64,000 bases of DNA from Psychrosphaera algicola (GTDB lineage Bacteria; Pseudomonadota; Gammaproteobacteria; Enterobacterales; Alteromonadaceae): the NCBI RefSeq assembly GCF_028401425.1, contig NZ_JAQOMS010000002.1, forward strand, positions 1,798,001 to 1,862,000, in the 5' to 3' direction. This document shows positions 50,861-61,647 of this stretch, piece after piece (the first letter of the stretch is position 1; every line of letters begins with the position of its first letter). The notes under the pieces are model-generated. The model made no database searches. It was not told the origin of the DNA and saw only the letters and a program-made list of their open reading frames with translations. The translations under genes were made by a program, and so were the position numbers.

Positions 50861-51861
50861 TTATTTTTGCCAAACACGCACATATTCGATTTCAAAGTCG
50901 ACAATGCCGTCGTCCTTTTTACCTTCTGGGCTGTTAAGTTCTAAATCTTCTTTACTGTCTGGTATACCGTGCCAAGGAAAGGTTTCTTGGTCTAGCCATA
51001 AACTAATAGGTTTCGTCGCTACCCAACCATCGTATCCTGGATTGGTATCTCGGTTTTCCAGTGCCCACTTACGAACGTCATCCGCCGTTACCGTTGAAAG
51101 AAGCCTGCCATCGACATAATACTTAATGCCGTTTTCATCCCACTCAAAGCCATAAACGTGGAACTCATCCGCAACTCGAAACCCTAAATCTTTGTGTTCA
51201 GTATAAGTTGGCTTCCCTCGCTGCTTTGAATTTTTACTCCAGTCTCTTACCGACCACCACAACTCTTTATCCAACTCTAATTTAGCTTGATCACGATGGT
51301 CACCAAACTGCTCAAAAAGTCGATTTCTAAACCTTCACCCATCGCCCAAAATGCACTAGTGATTTCTGCATCTGCCGCTTTGCTTTTAATTTCGATGTAA
51401 CCGTATTTAAACTCTTTCCTTGAAATAATGCAGGCCGTTGTTAGATTTTCGTAGGGCAATGCATCACCAAATACAGGAACGTGAATTTTATCGCTAAATG
51501 GAAAGTCCGGCTCCCAACGTGTTTCTAATATTAATTTACCGTCTTCTAAACGATAATTTTTACCAGAAAATTGTGAAGGCGCTCGACCTTTCCATACCTT
51601 TTTGTTTGGCTTATCTGGGTGTTTGTAAACGGGCACACCGTCTTCAAATTTACCTACAATGTACCAACGGTCTTCATCAAGTTGAGGGGATTCAAATTCG
51701 TCGCTGACCTCAGTGTTTAAGACCCATTTACCTGTATTTTCAGGGTCGGAAAAAGGTAATACAGGCTTAGGCGATTTCATCGCACAACCGGCAATACTCA
51801 AACTACTTACCAATGCAACAAAGACTACTTTAGATTTTGACAAGACGGTGAACCAACGCAT
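50861..51861 (-). CDS. GH16 endo-glycanase lipoprotein, frameshifted
   Basis: About 333 residues. From ATG 51861 the signal is MRWFTVLSKSKVVFVALVSS with lipobox SIAGC, so it is a lipoprotein. The GH16 fold shows TEVSDEFESPQLDEDRWYIV, LILETRW, FKYGYIEIKSKAADAEITSA, the catalytic ExDxxE as EIDFFE once a lost T near 51315 is restored, then FHVYGFEWDENGIKYYVDGR and a final VDFEIEYVRVWQK strand. GH16 members here are agarases, porphyranases, carrageenases or laminarinases. Co-occurrence with sulfatase, GH29 and GH95 favours a sulfated galactan, but the subfamily is not certain. Confidence 0.88.
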
Positions 51862-52204
51862 GTTGTTCGTAAACACACCTGCAAAAATACGAGTTGAGCA
51901 AATTAAGATAAATGCTGTGAAGTTATTCATTCTATGTTGACCTATTGACTGAGCATACAAATTATTACGTTGCCACATCATAAGCTGAATTAACTATGCA
52001 TTGCAACATAGTTGATATGTTATTAAACATATTACGTTTGAAGTTTAAGAAATAGCGTAACAAAGTATCATCTAGGTATCTAAGAGTGATCTACAAAAAG
52101 GTAAGGATTGAAGGTTTAAGGACTATCTATCTTTAAAATCGACAATATGACTAAGGCTTCCATGGATGATAAGACTGGCCATAACAGTGATATATATTAT
52201 TTTG
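51862..52204. other. region upstream of GH16 with an inverted repeat
   Basis: Non-coding. AACTATG (51992-51998) and CATAGTT (52007-52013) form an inverted repeat about 130 bases before the GH16 start that might be an operator. Nothing else is seen. Confidence 0.3.
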
Positions 52205-52684
52205 TTACGGGGCTTTGATAAGTTGAACGTGTGGAGCAAGGTTGATCATGAAATCTTTTTTACCTATATCGACACCGTTTAAACGTAAAATATTATACGC
52301 AGTAGTTAGGTGGAAATATAAATTGGGGACCAAAAAGTCATTTAGATAGGAAGTACCCACTAACTCCATATCCATATTTTTACCAAGTGAAATGCGCTTA
52401 ACCTGCTCTAAGGGGGCATCGTCCACTGTGATATTTTCAACCAACGTTTTTGCTGTTTGAATAACCTCCTTAGCTGTTGCCATTGAAGTCACTTCCGGAT
52501 TAAAACTGTCTACGTCCTCCCCAGCACACCACATGGAAAACTGACGTGGTTAATTGCAAACAAACGCTATTTGAGTCCCAAACGGCAACATATCAGGTGT
52601 AATTCGAAGTTGAAAAATCGAATCGACATCGCTTTTATTGCAGACATATTTTGGATTGACATAGTATTTTCCATCAAGATTAAT
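52205..52684 (-). pseudogene. DUF1993 gene remnant
   Basis: The C-terminal half is clear DUF1993: SFNPEVTSMATAKEVIQTAK, KNMDMELVGTSYLNDFLVPN and LYFHLTTAYNILRLNGVDIG. Upstream in the same frame an in-frame TAA (near 52552) follows PDMLPFGTQIAFVCN, and the normal N-terminus (about 40 residues) is missing, replaced by unrelated sequence. The stop alone could be a miscall (CAA to TAA), but the lost N-terminus argues for real decay. Function of the family is unknown. Confidence 0.65.
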
Positions 52685-52884
52685 TTAATAAGGGCCTTTA
52701 AGACAGCTTATCGACAGTTACCACAACTTGAGTGATATATAGGGCCAGTTTAAGGTAATTTAAAGAACTTTAGCCAATATAGATAAAATTAAATAATCGT
52801 ATGTGAATTACCCTTTTTGTGGTAAAAGTTCGAAATTATATAAGATCACTCAATATTAAACTCTGCAACTAGGTAAATACTAAA

Positions 52885-53555
52885 TTGGAAGCGATAAAAT
52901 TATCCTCACTATCTTCTGACACGCCGTCGAATACGGATCTGTTTGCACAAATTGCCGAAGATATTTATCAAAAAGGGTTTAGTATTAATCCAAATATTTT
53001 GTCGCCTGAGCTATGTGATCTGTTAGTCGCACACGCGCAATCTATTCAAGATGAAAAATTTTCTGCAGCCAGTATCGGCCGTCAGCAAGATACCTTATTA
53101 AATAACTTTGTTCGCAAAGATAAAATCTGTTGGATTACCGGAGAAACCCAAGCGGGAAATGCATGGCTTGAATGGTCAAAACAACTTCAATTGTTTCTAA
53201 ATCGACGCCTTTTTTGGGCTTATTTTCATTTGAAAGCCACTTTGCGCATTATCAAGTTGGGGATTTTTACAAAAAGCATTACGACGCATTTCGAGGAGAA
53301 GCAAATAGAGTATTGTCGATTGTTGTTTATTTGAATTCTCAATGGCAAAGCGAAGATGGCGGCGAACTCGTACTTTATCAATCAGACGACGACATCGAAG
53401 GCATTAAGGTTATTCCCGGTTTAGGTACTGTAGTGGTATTTTTAAGTGAAGAGTTTCCACACGAAGTTCTAAAAGCCAAACGTGACCGATTTTCTATCGC
53501 CGGTTGGTTTCGTGTTAATACCTCGATTGCTAATAAAGTTGACCCTCCAGTTTAG
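52885..53555 (+). CDS. 2-oxoglutarate/Fe(II) dioxygenase (prolyl 4-hydroxylase-like), frameshifted
   Basis: About 223 residues. N-terminal part GFSINPNILSPELCDLLVAH; catalytic double-stranded beta-helix with HYDAFRGE (His-x-Asp iron ligands), VVYLNSQWQSEDGGELVLY, and FPHEVLKAKRDRFSIAGWFR (second His, and the Arg that holds 2-oxoglutarate). A lost T in the run near 53211 explains the break (LFLGLFSFESHFAHYQVGDF). The start is a TTG at 52885 and is tentative. Bacterial homologues hydroxylate proteins or small molecules; the substrate is unknown. Confidence 0.85.
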
Positions 53556-53660
53556 GCGTTTTCTCTTCCTAAATTGCAGGTTGCTCTATCAATAAGAGCA
53601 AGACCTGCATTTTATAAACGTTTATAATGCCTATTACTTTAAGCTTCTCACTATGCCCCT

Positions 53661-54379
53661 ATGCGCCTTGACCGTTTTATATGTAAAAGTACCCAACTTA
53701 CCCGCGAAGAAGCGCGAACAGCCGTTACAGAAGGACGAGTAGTCGTAAACAACGTCGTTGATATACATGAAGCCTATCAAGTTCATGAAAACAACATGAT
53801 TACGTTAGACGGTGAGTTATTAACACCACGAGCTTCACGGTATTTGATGTTGCATAAGCCTGCAGGTTTTATCAGTTCAAACGTCGACGCACGTTATCCA
53901 TCGCTATTTCACCATGTCGATATTAGCGACAAAGACAACTTACACATTGCTGGCCGCTTAGATAGAGATACCACAGGCTTGGTATTAATTACCGATGACG
54001 GCCGTTGGTCGTTTAATATTATTTCCCCGGATACACACTGCCCTAAACGATATCGAGTGTCGTTGCGCAATCCAATTACGGTAGAGGCAATCGAGCAACT
54101 GCAAAATGGCGTTTTGTTGGATGGCTTAGACACGCCAACGCGTCCAGCAATTTTGGAAGTGATCACGGACCAAGAAGTATTACTCACGATTACTGAAGGT
54201 AAATACCATCAAGTTAAGCGTATGTTCGCTGCTGTTAGAAATAAAGTGGTGACATTACATAGGGAAAAAGTGGGTAACTTAGAACTCGATATTCCAGAGG
54301 GCAATGGCGATACTTGACGCCAACAGAAGTCAATTATTTTCAGCAAGAAGCGGATACCAGTGAAATTTCAAAACCCTAA
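53661..54379 (+). CDS. RsuA-family 16S rRNA pseudouridine synthase, frameshifted at the end
   Basis: About 239 residues. S4-like N-terminal domain (MRLDRFICKSTQLTREEART, GRVVVNNVVD) and a catalytic domain with LMLHKPAGFIS, the active-site motif AGRLDRDTTGLVLITDDG containing the catalytic Asp, and YHQVKRMFAAVRNKVVTLHR. This is the RsuA type, which modifies small-subunit rRNA at position 516 in E. coli. A lost G near 54302 (GAGGGC) hides the end QWRYLTPTEVNYFQQEADTS. It is the first of a run of small housekeeping-like genes. Confidence 0.9.
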
Positions 54380-54537
54380 ATAATTATCACGGTGTAGAAC
54401 ATTTCAAAATTGTTGCATTGGCTTCTTTACCTACTATAACCATTCGCCATAAGGTCAAATTGAACCTTATTTTGGCCCACTGTATTTTTCTGTTCTAATC
54501 GGCGTAATCAACACACTCTTAACACTAGGACATTCCT

Positions 54538-54888
54538 TTGACAATAGAACGCATCGAAACCAAACAACGTATGAGCCGCATCGTTAAACATAACGGGACT
54601 ATTTATCTATGTGGTCAAGTCTGTGCGGACGCGAGCAAAGACATCACCGAACAAACACAAACAATGTTGGATAAAGTCGATACCTTGTTAGCTGATGCTG
54701 GGAGTGATAGAGAGCACATATTATCCGCAACAATCTACATCAAAGACATGGCTGACTTTGCGGCGATGAACGACGTTTGGGATAACTGGGTGCCAACTGG
54801 GTTTGCACCAGCACGCGCTTGTGTAACCGCAAATATGGCTCGCGAAGCACTGTTAGTGGAAATATCGGTAATAGCTGCTGAAAAATAA
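54538..54888 (+). CDS. RidA-family enamine/imine deaminase
   Basis: 116 residues starting at TTG. RidA features are IYLCGQVCADASKDITEQTQ, ATIYIKDMADFAAMNDVWDN, and FAPARACVTANMAREALLVE with the Arg and Glu that hold the substrate carboxylate. It hydrolyses reactive enamine/imine intermediates formed by PLP enzymes, in the cytoplasm. The frame is intact. A terminator follows. Confidence 0.9.
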   Translation: MTIERIETKQRMSRIVKHNGTIYLCGQVCADASKDITEQTQTMLDKVDTLLADAGSDREHILSATIYIKDMADFAAMNDVWDNWVPTGFAPARACVTANMAREALLVEISVIAAEK

Positions 54889-54924
54889 TTACAGGTTCAA
54901 AACGCGTTAAGTTAAGCAATAACT

Positions 54925-54958
54925 AAAGTGCCGTATCTATTTAAATACGGCATTTTCT
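54925..54958 (+). terminator. terminator after ridA-like gene
   Basis: TGCCGTAT pairs with ATACGGCA (54929-54936 with 54945-54952, loop of eight), followed by TTTTCT. Confidence 0.75.
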
Positions 54959-54992
54959 ATTGGATCACTTAATTATCGTTTTGCTAAATCTA

Positions 54993-55363
54993 TTACGATT
55001 GTTTAAATTTCTTTAGTAAACTTTTACCGTAATCAATCGCCTTGCGCTCAATTTTAGTTAGTGGGTCAGCTTGTTCTTTTTCGGCGTTTGAAAAATTGAT
55101 TTAGCAAACCTAATGGCTTCTTTTTCAAATGTGTTTAGTTTTACCGGCCCCGATGTTTCTGAATTTTTTGTCGTGTCCATCTTTTGCTCCTGAATTAAGC
55201 CTGTAATTGACGTTTCAAAAACAGCAGCAAGACACTTTAAAGATTCCGCACCGACACTTTTTCCACTCTCGACTCGTTGAATAGTCCGAGCGCTTAAACC
55301 TGAATGAAGGGCTAGTTCTTCTTGAGTCCACCCTTTTCCCAATCGACGCTGTTGAATACTCAT
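54993..55363 (-). CDS. XRE-family transcriptional regulator, probable frameshift at the end
   Basis: About 123 residues from ATG 55363 (AAGGGA five bases upstream; MSIQQRRLGKGWTQEELALH). HTH_3 domain: WTQEELALHSGLSARTIQRV then ESGKSVGAESLKCLAAVFET. The C-terminal part is charged; restoring a T near 55095 extends it to IFSNAEKEQADPLTKIERKA and IDYGKSLLKKFKQS. It is a soluble DNA-binding protein. Its target is unknown and it lies between RidA (convergent) and a SIMPL-type gene. Confidence 0.75.
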
Positions 55364-55503
55364 CCGTTTCCCTTGTGCTGTTTGATGTCTATTTATGACA
55401 GTCTTTGAGGTGATTAAACACGACAAAACGGCGACAAAAGCTGTTTTGTCGACGACAACCAGACATTAAATTCGATAAACGCCGCTAACAATTGCGCTGT
55501 TGA

Positions 55504-56264
55504 TTATTCAACCTTAAAACTAACAGATACTTTGGCTTTGTATTTCAGCTCTTCAAATGAGGCTTTAGACATGGGATTTATCTCTGACGAATAATTGCTT
55601 TTTTCTTTTGAACGTCGATACGCCATTACTTCGATAACTTCTATATCGTGTTCAGGGTTTGCATTGTTGTCACTAAAGCTAATGGGAACCAACTTAATAC
55701 CAAGTTTTTCTGAATAAAATTGTTTTTCTTTCAATACATTGTCTAAAGCCTGAGCTTTTACTTTTTCAATGTACTCTGCTTTTTTGAATGTTCGTATTCT
55801 GTTTTTAATAGCGTCACTTCACGATTTTGATCAACCACTTTTGCTATGCTTTCCATAGCGCTTTCTGAGTTGATCCGAATGGCAATAACGTTGCTCACTT
55901 TATAACTGTCAGGTTTATCCCCAAACCAGCCATAATCTGGTGACGTTGAAAATTTAGAATTATTAATATTTTTCAATTCAATGCCGGCATTAGTAAGCAC
56001 CGATGAAATTTTTGCTCTTAATTTAGAATTTTTGTTTAAGGCTACAGATAATTTATCATCTTCCGTTGTCGCCACTAAGCTGATAATTGCAATGTCCTTA
56101 AACACAACTTCTTCGGCGGTTCTTGTTATCGTAATGATATTTTCACTAGGATGAAGAAATCGCTTTAATTCATCGGGGCTGCCTTTAAGTTCAGGTGCAG
56201 ACAATGCATTAAAAGAAAAAATAGCTGCGAGTATTAATATTGATTTGTTCAAATTCAACTCCAT
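55504..56264 (-). CDS. periplasmic SIMPL (DUF541)-like protein, frameshifted
   Basis: About 254 residues. Signal peptide MELNLNKSILILAAIFSFNA, then the DUF541 pattern: ENIITITRTAEEVVFKDIAI (the ITVTGxGEV-like strand), ISSVLTNAGIELKNINNSKF, VSNVIAIRINSESAMESIAK, and after a lost A near 55775 the ALDNVLKEKQFYSEKLGIKL helix and a final KAKVSVSFKVE strand. SIMPL proteins are secreted, of ill-defined function, sometimes stress related. It stands between the XRE regulator and the hybrid kinase. Confidence 0.75.
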
Positions 56265-56338
56265 TGTTTATGAATAAATTAATGCAATTGCTTATCAAAG
56301 CGCATTGCTTAGGTAACCATCTCCATTAAAAAAATAGC

Positions 56339-59154
56339 CTACAAAACTTGTTGAATTGTTGATTTCAATTTTTCTGTATCTATTGGTTTAGCGATAAAAC
56401 CGTTCATGCCCGCTGCCAAACATTTCTCTTCATCACCTTTCATTGCATTGGCGGTTAACGCAATAATTGGAATGTTTTTGTTTTCTGGGCAGACTTCACC
56501 AATTCTAATAATTTGTGTTGCTTCTAGCCCATCCATTTCAGGCATTTGACAATCCATCAGCACCAAATCAACACGTCGTAAATCTTTTAGGGCGTCTAAT
56601 GCCTCAAGTCCGTTGTTAGCAACGGTTACAATACAACCAAGGTTGGTCAACAGATTTTGCGCAACGAGCTGATTAATCTTGTTATCTTCAACTAAGAGGA
56701 TGTTTAACCCTGAGAGTTCAATATCCGAACTTTGAACTTTAATCGGAGCGGCTTTGATTTTCTCTTTACCAACTGGGAATACAAAAGAGGCGACAAAGTT
56801 GCTGCCCTCTCCAACAGTGCTCGTCACTTTGAGATCACCTCCCATTAGCCCACACAACTGTTTAGATATGGATAATCCCAATCCAGTTCCACCGTACTTT
56901 CGTGTTGTCGATTCATCTGCTTGAGTAAAGGCACTGAATAATGAGGCAATTTTTCTGTCGTCGATACCTATTCCAGTATCTAATACAGATAATTCAACTT
57001 TTCGAACTTGGCCTGTCACCTCAGTTTTTAAACTAATTCGGATTTCACCTTGGCTTGTAAATTTAATCGCGTTTGAAAGCAAATTAGTAAGTACCTGCCT
57101 AACTCGCATTGGGTCACCGACGCTCCATAACGGATCAGCTTGATCAAAATCAAGAACCAATTCAACACCATTACCTTCCAACAAGTATTTTTGCGTAGAA
57201 GCAACTTCTGCAACGAGCGCACTTAGCGCAAAATCCATTTTTTCAAACGAGACTTTCCCAGCATCAAGTTTCGATAAATCTAAAATATCGTTGATTAAAC
57301 TTAAAAGCGCTTTAGCACTGGTTTGGGCTATATCGACTTTATGTTTTTGCCCTTCATCAAGATCGGTAAACGTCAGCAATTCCAACATCCCCAATACGCC
57401 GTTCATTGGCGTTCGGATTTCATGACTCATATTGGCCAAGAACTTTGATTTTGCCTTATTTGCGTGATTCGCCTCATAGAGCGCAATTTCTAATTCATGG
57501 GTTTTATCTGCGACTATTTTTGTTAAGTTTTTATTCAAAACAGCCAACTGCTGATTCGCCGACTGAGTTTCGAGTGTCGCCAATCGGACTTTATTTAAGG
57601 TGTCCCCTAACGTTTCTGAAAAACGCTGAATAATTGGGATCATCTGATTAAATTCGGTAATAAAAGACGATTTAATATCAAGTTTCATCTGTTCAAAATT
57701 TTTGTTTTCGGAAGCACTAGCCACTGTCTTGGTCAATTCCATTATTGGTCTACTGACTTTTCTAGCCACTGTTAACATGATGAAATATAAAGCAATGATA
57801 AATATTCCTAAGATCGAAAGTGACCCAACAGCCATCTTAGAAATATGTTGTTCGTAGAGGTTTCGAGGTAATAGCACCATAATTTGCCACCCCGTATCTT
57901 CAACGGTTGAACTCTCAACTATAAGGTAATCGCCGAGTTCATCTTTGAAGTAATAATTTTTGGATCGGCAATGTGCTTAAACATTAACGAATTAGACATG
58001 TCCTGTAACAACTCAAGTTGCAAAGGACTGGAACTGAAAACCACTTTATTTTTGTCATCTAGTACAATCATTGTTTGGCTTTCGTCGATGCGTCGACGGT
58101 CAAAGTCAGCAAAAATTGACAGATCTAACGATGCCTCATAGATCCCAGCAAAGCTGTCGTTTTTGATAATCGGCACCGACAGAGCGACAATCGTATCGTT
58201 CCCAAAACCCGTGCCGATAAATACGTCTGAAATAACTGGCCTAGATTGTAATTTTGCATCGATAAAATAATCTCTGTGGCTAACATTTGTATTCTGCCCG
58301 ACACCATCCATTAAATAGGAGGGATAAGCCGCGATAATGTTGCCTAATTTATCCGTCGCTAACATCGTTAAAAAATCAGGATGTTGCTCTGCGACTATTT
58401 GCAGTCGACTGTTTTGTACGTCGGTAGAATTGTCGTCATGGGTTTTTGCTAAAATTTGCAAACTACGCTTGCCGCTGGAAAAGTATCTTCTCACCTGCGC
58501 TGCAACATGCTCAGATTCTAACGAGAGTTGTGTTTGCAATTCGCTTAATTTTTCATTTTGAGTTTGATTTAGCCAAAAATAAGCATTTGCAAATACAGCA
58601 AAAGTAACCGAATAAATAACACTTAAAGAAATGAACGAGCTTAAACGTAAAGGTCGTAATACTCGACCTTTTATCCAAATACTTAAACCATGGGCTAACG
58701 CAAAACCAATAAGTAAGTTTATGACGCCGTTTACAACGAACTTGATGACAATTGCGACCTTAGTAATGTAAAGATAATCTGTGAAACTAAAAAACAAAAA
58801 TGCGACGGTCGCTGCCCCAAATGTAATCCAGTAAATCCCGCCCCAAGTGAGTGGAGACTTAGACTTACGAACGCAGTAATAGACAACTAATACTTCAAAT
58901 AAAAATGGCGGGACAACCAAAAAATGTCCCCAATTGAGGTAAGTCACACAGGAAGCAACGACGGATGTGATAATTCCAATTACGCCGCCAAATACTATAG
59001 TCAACGCCACCGCAATGACGTTTCCAAAGATCAGTGACGCACCAGAAAACAATGGTAAAGGGAAGTAATTAGCGAGTGCGGCGAAAATTATTAGGCTCAC
59101 TATAAGTAGCTTTTTTAACGCCGAGAGATTTCCAAATTTTATAGTTTCTAACAC
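56339..59154 (-). CDS. hybrid sensor histidine kinase/response regulator, frameshifted
   Basis: About 938 residues. Five to six membrane segments at the N-terminus (LLIVSLIIFAALANYFPLPL to LLIGFALAHGLSIWI), another helix, a Cache-like periplasmic sensor (SLESEHVAAQVRRYFSSGKR; SVPIIKNDSFAGIYEASLDL), a last membrane helix, HAMP, coiled coil, HisKA (KSKFLANMSHEIRTPMNGVL), HATPase_c (LTNLLSNAIKFTSQGEIRIS; YGGTGLGLSISKQLCGLMGG) and a receiver domain (NILLVEDNKINQLVAQNLLT; LVLMDCQMPEMDG). A lost A near 57962 (PKNYYFKDELGDYL expected) splits it. It would sense a small ligand; the output partner is not nearby. Confidence 0.92.
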
Positions 59155-59469
59155 AAATAAAATACAGCCTTTGCAAAGTTACTCTACACCATAACCATTA
59201 TTACTTTACTCGACAAATTTAATTGCCACTTTTTGCCTAATAAATTTCACGACAAAAGGTAAATTAAATGAATTTATTATGACTGCAAGCAACTTAACAA
59301 ATTGGTTTGTGCAATTGGGAGTAATTGACTCTTTATGTTTACGTTTAGTTCGATATTGTAGTTAAGTAATATCTAAGAAAAACACGATTTAAGTATTAGT
59401 AAAGAGTTATTAGAAACGGCTGGTAAACTGTCACAATAATGTAAAAGGCTCTAGGTAAACTCTGTTGTT
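59155..59469. other. divergent intergenic region, no gene seen
   Basis: About 315 AT-rich bases between the divergent hybrid kinase and the flippase-like gene. It must hold both promoters; I see no distinct motif. Confidence 0.4.
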
Positions 59470-60387
59470 ATGAAAAAATATTATTTTACCTAGCCTCTTT
59501 TCTAATTTTTATTGCCACAATATATATCACTGAAAAAAATATTGGCTGGCGAACAATTATTGTCAGTTTAGCGGATATCCCGTTACAAACTCTTAGCGGG
59601 TTAGTTGCCTTGAGCATTCTCAACTACGTATTAAGAATGTGGCGAATTCGTTGGAGTTTACAACTGCCTAGCAACGCGTCGGTCACTGTTTTTTACATCA
59701 CCACTAGCCATAATTTATGGAACATATTGATGCCGATGCGTCTAGGAGAAGCAAGCTTTCCACTGTTAATAAAACAACATTTTGCAATCGATTACGTCAC
59801 ATCAAGTAGTCATTTACTGTTGTTTAGGCTACTCGATCTCGCTGTTTTATTGAGTATATTTGTCCTGACGCTTTGTTTAGTCACAGTGCCTATGATGTTT
59901 ATTCCTTGCTTAGTGGTCATTACACTCATGTTCTGGGCAGCACCGTATTTACTCTCTTTAATTTCCGTTACATTAAAAAAACGCAATTTTCAGTTGGCCA
60001 AAGAGTTGCTTTAGCCCTAGAACAACTGAGTGGTAACCAACATCAGCTCGCGTTAATTTCCATTACAACATGGGGCATTTGGGCCCTTAAACTGCTGGCC
60101 TTTGTGTTGTTTTGTATATTCGCCAGTGGTTTACCTGCTTTTGATGCACTGATGAGTATCATTATTGCCGACCTATCTTCCATTTTGCCGATACATGGGT
60201 TTGCTGGCACCGGCACCTTTGAGGGGCTTTTGTATTGGGTGGGTTGCAAACTGGAGCGACGACTGACGCATTATTACAGGCCGCTGTTCAGTTACACCTT
60301 TATCTAATCTTTGTGGCAACCTTAGCAACATTCATTGGTTATTGCTTACACCTAATGGTGCCTACGACATTAAAAACGGCCAAATAA
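59470..60387 (+). CDS. LPG-synthase/UPF0104 flippase-like membrane protein, three breaks
   Basis: About 306 residues after repair: MKKILFYLASFLIFIATIYI (a lost A near 59478), LSILNYVLRMWRIRWSLQLP, FYITTSHNLWNILMPMRLGE with the family's conserved RxGE, WGIWALKLLAFVLFCIFASG, SILPIHGFAGTGTFEGAFVL and the final YLIFVATLATFIGYCLHLMV. The family (AglD/MprF-membrane type) contains many lipid flippase-like proteins. Other breaks are near 60012 (lost T) and 60222 (lost G). It is the first gene of a glycolipid operon with GT2, GT39 and PAP2 genes. Confidence 0.82.
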
Positions 60388-60531
60388 AAACCGAAGGTTT
60401 AAGATTTCAACGCAGCTCTTAATGTCACCAAATTGTCATTTGAGGTTCAACTGTTGTTAACTTCCCGTTCAACTTAATGTCACGTTAATTTCATAGATTT
60501 GTTGCAAATAACAGCAGTCAACGGAATTAAC

Positions 60532-61647
60532 ATGACCTCTCATGCCACCAATGCTCAACCAACGACAAGCTCGAACTCGAGCTCACATGTGTCTCCAACA
60601 TCTAAAATAAACCTGTCGCTTGTTGTGCCATTGTATAAAGAGCAGGACAACATCCATCCCCTATTTACTCGGATCCAAAATGCACTGGGCCCAACACAGT
60701 TTAACTGGGAAGTTATTTGCGTCGACGATGGCAGCCCAGATGCAACACTCAGTGAATTACACAGCGCAAATAAGCAATTTGGTGAACATTTTAGAATAGT
60801 GGAATTGCAACGAAATTTTGGCCAAACCGCTGCTATGCAAGCGGGTATCGACGTGGCTCGTGGCGACATCATCGTAACCATGGATGGCGACCTTCAAAAC
60901 GATCCTGCTGATATTCCGCGCATGGTAAGTGAGTTACAAGAACGTAATTTAGATATGTTGCAAGGCTGGCGTAAAGCCAGAAAAGACAATTGGTTACTGC
61001 GAAAACTACCTTCAAAAATAGCCAATAAACTTATCGCTAAGATCACCGGCGTTAAACTCAAAGATTATGGCTGTAGCCTTAAAGTCTATCGTGCAGGCGT
61101 GATTAAACAGATTAGATTATTTGGCGAAATGCATCGTTTTATTCCGGCTCAGGTTGCGTCGGTGACAAAACCTTCGCGCATTGGGGAAACTCAAGTGACT
61201 CATCATAGTCGTCAATTTGGTGAATCAAAATATGGGTTATCTCGAACATTTAGAGTATTACTCGACCTATTATCCGTGTCATTTTTTATTAAATTTGCAG
61301 CACGTCCCGGTCACTTTTTTGGCTATGTAGGCCTGACATTACTTACCATTGGTGGGCTAATCATGAGTTATCTCGCCGGTCTAAAATTTATATTAGGCGA
61401 AGACATCGGCGGTCGCCCAATGTTTTTCATCGGGATCCTCTTCTTAATAGCAGCGCTACAGATGTTAACAACAGGCGTATTAGCCGAAATCATGTCTCGC
61501 GTTTTATTCCAATCGACCAATACCAAAGGGTACAGCATTAGAAACTCAGTAGTCGTGCCGGCCGATGCATGCTGGTCAGCACCGAGCCGCAGCCAACTCG
61601 ATACATCGACGAACAGCTCAAATGAAGTAAAAACAGGCACATGTTAA
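60532..61647 (+). CDS. GT2 glycosyltransferase, DPM1/ArnC/GtrB-like
   Basis: 371 residues from ATG 60532 (GGA nine bases upstream). After a low-complexity Ser/Thr start comes SLVVPLYKEQDNIHPLFTRI, VICVDDGSPDATL, FGQTAAMQAGIDVARGDIIV and TMDGDLQNDPADIP (nucleotide and metal-binding Asp residues), then KDYGCSLKVYRAGVIKQIRL and two C-terminal membrane helices (FFGYVGLTLLTIGGLIMSYL; MFFIGILFLIAALQMLTTGV). Such enzymes load a sugar onto undecaprenyl phosphate at the inner face. A GT39 transferase follows directly, the normal pairing. The Ser/Thr-rich C-terminal tail is unusual. Confidence 0.92.
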   Translation: MTSHATNAQPTTSSNSSSHVSPTSKINLSLVVPLYKEQDNIHPLFTRIQNALGPTQFNWEVICVDDGSPDATLSELHSANKQFGEHFRIVELQRNFGQTAAMQAGIDVARGDIIVTMDGDLQNDPADIPRMVSELQERNLDMLQGWRKARKDNWLLRKLPSKIANKLIAKITGVKLKDYGCSLKVYRAGVIKQIRLFGEMHRFIPAQVASVTKPSRIGETQVTHHSRQFGESKYGLSRTFRVLLDLLSVSFFIKFAARPGHFFGYVGLTLLTIGGLIMSYLAGLKFILGEDIGGRPMFFIGILFLIAALQMLTTGVLAEIMSRVLFQSTNTKGYSIRNSVVVPADACWSAPSRSQLDTSTNSSNEVKTGTC

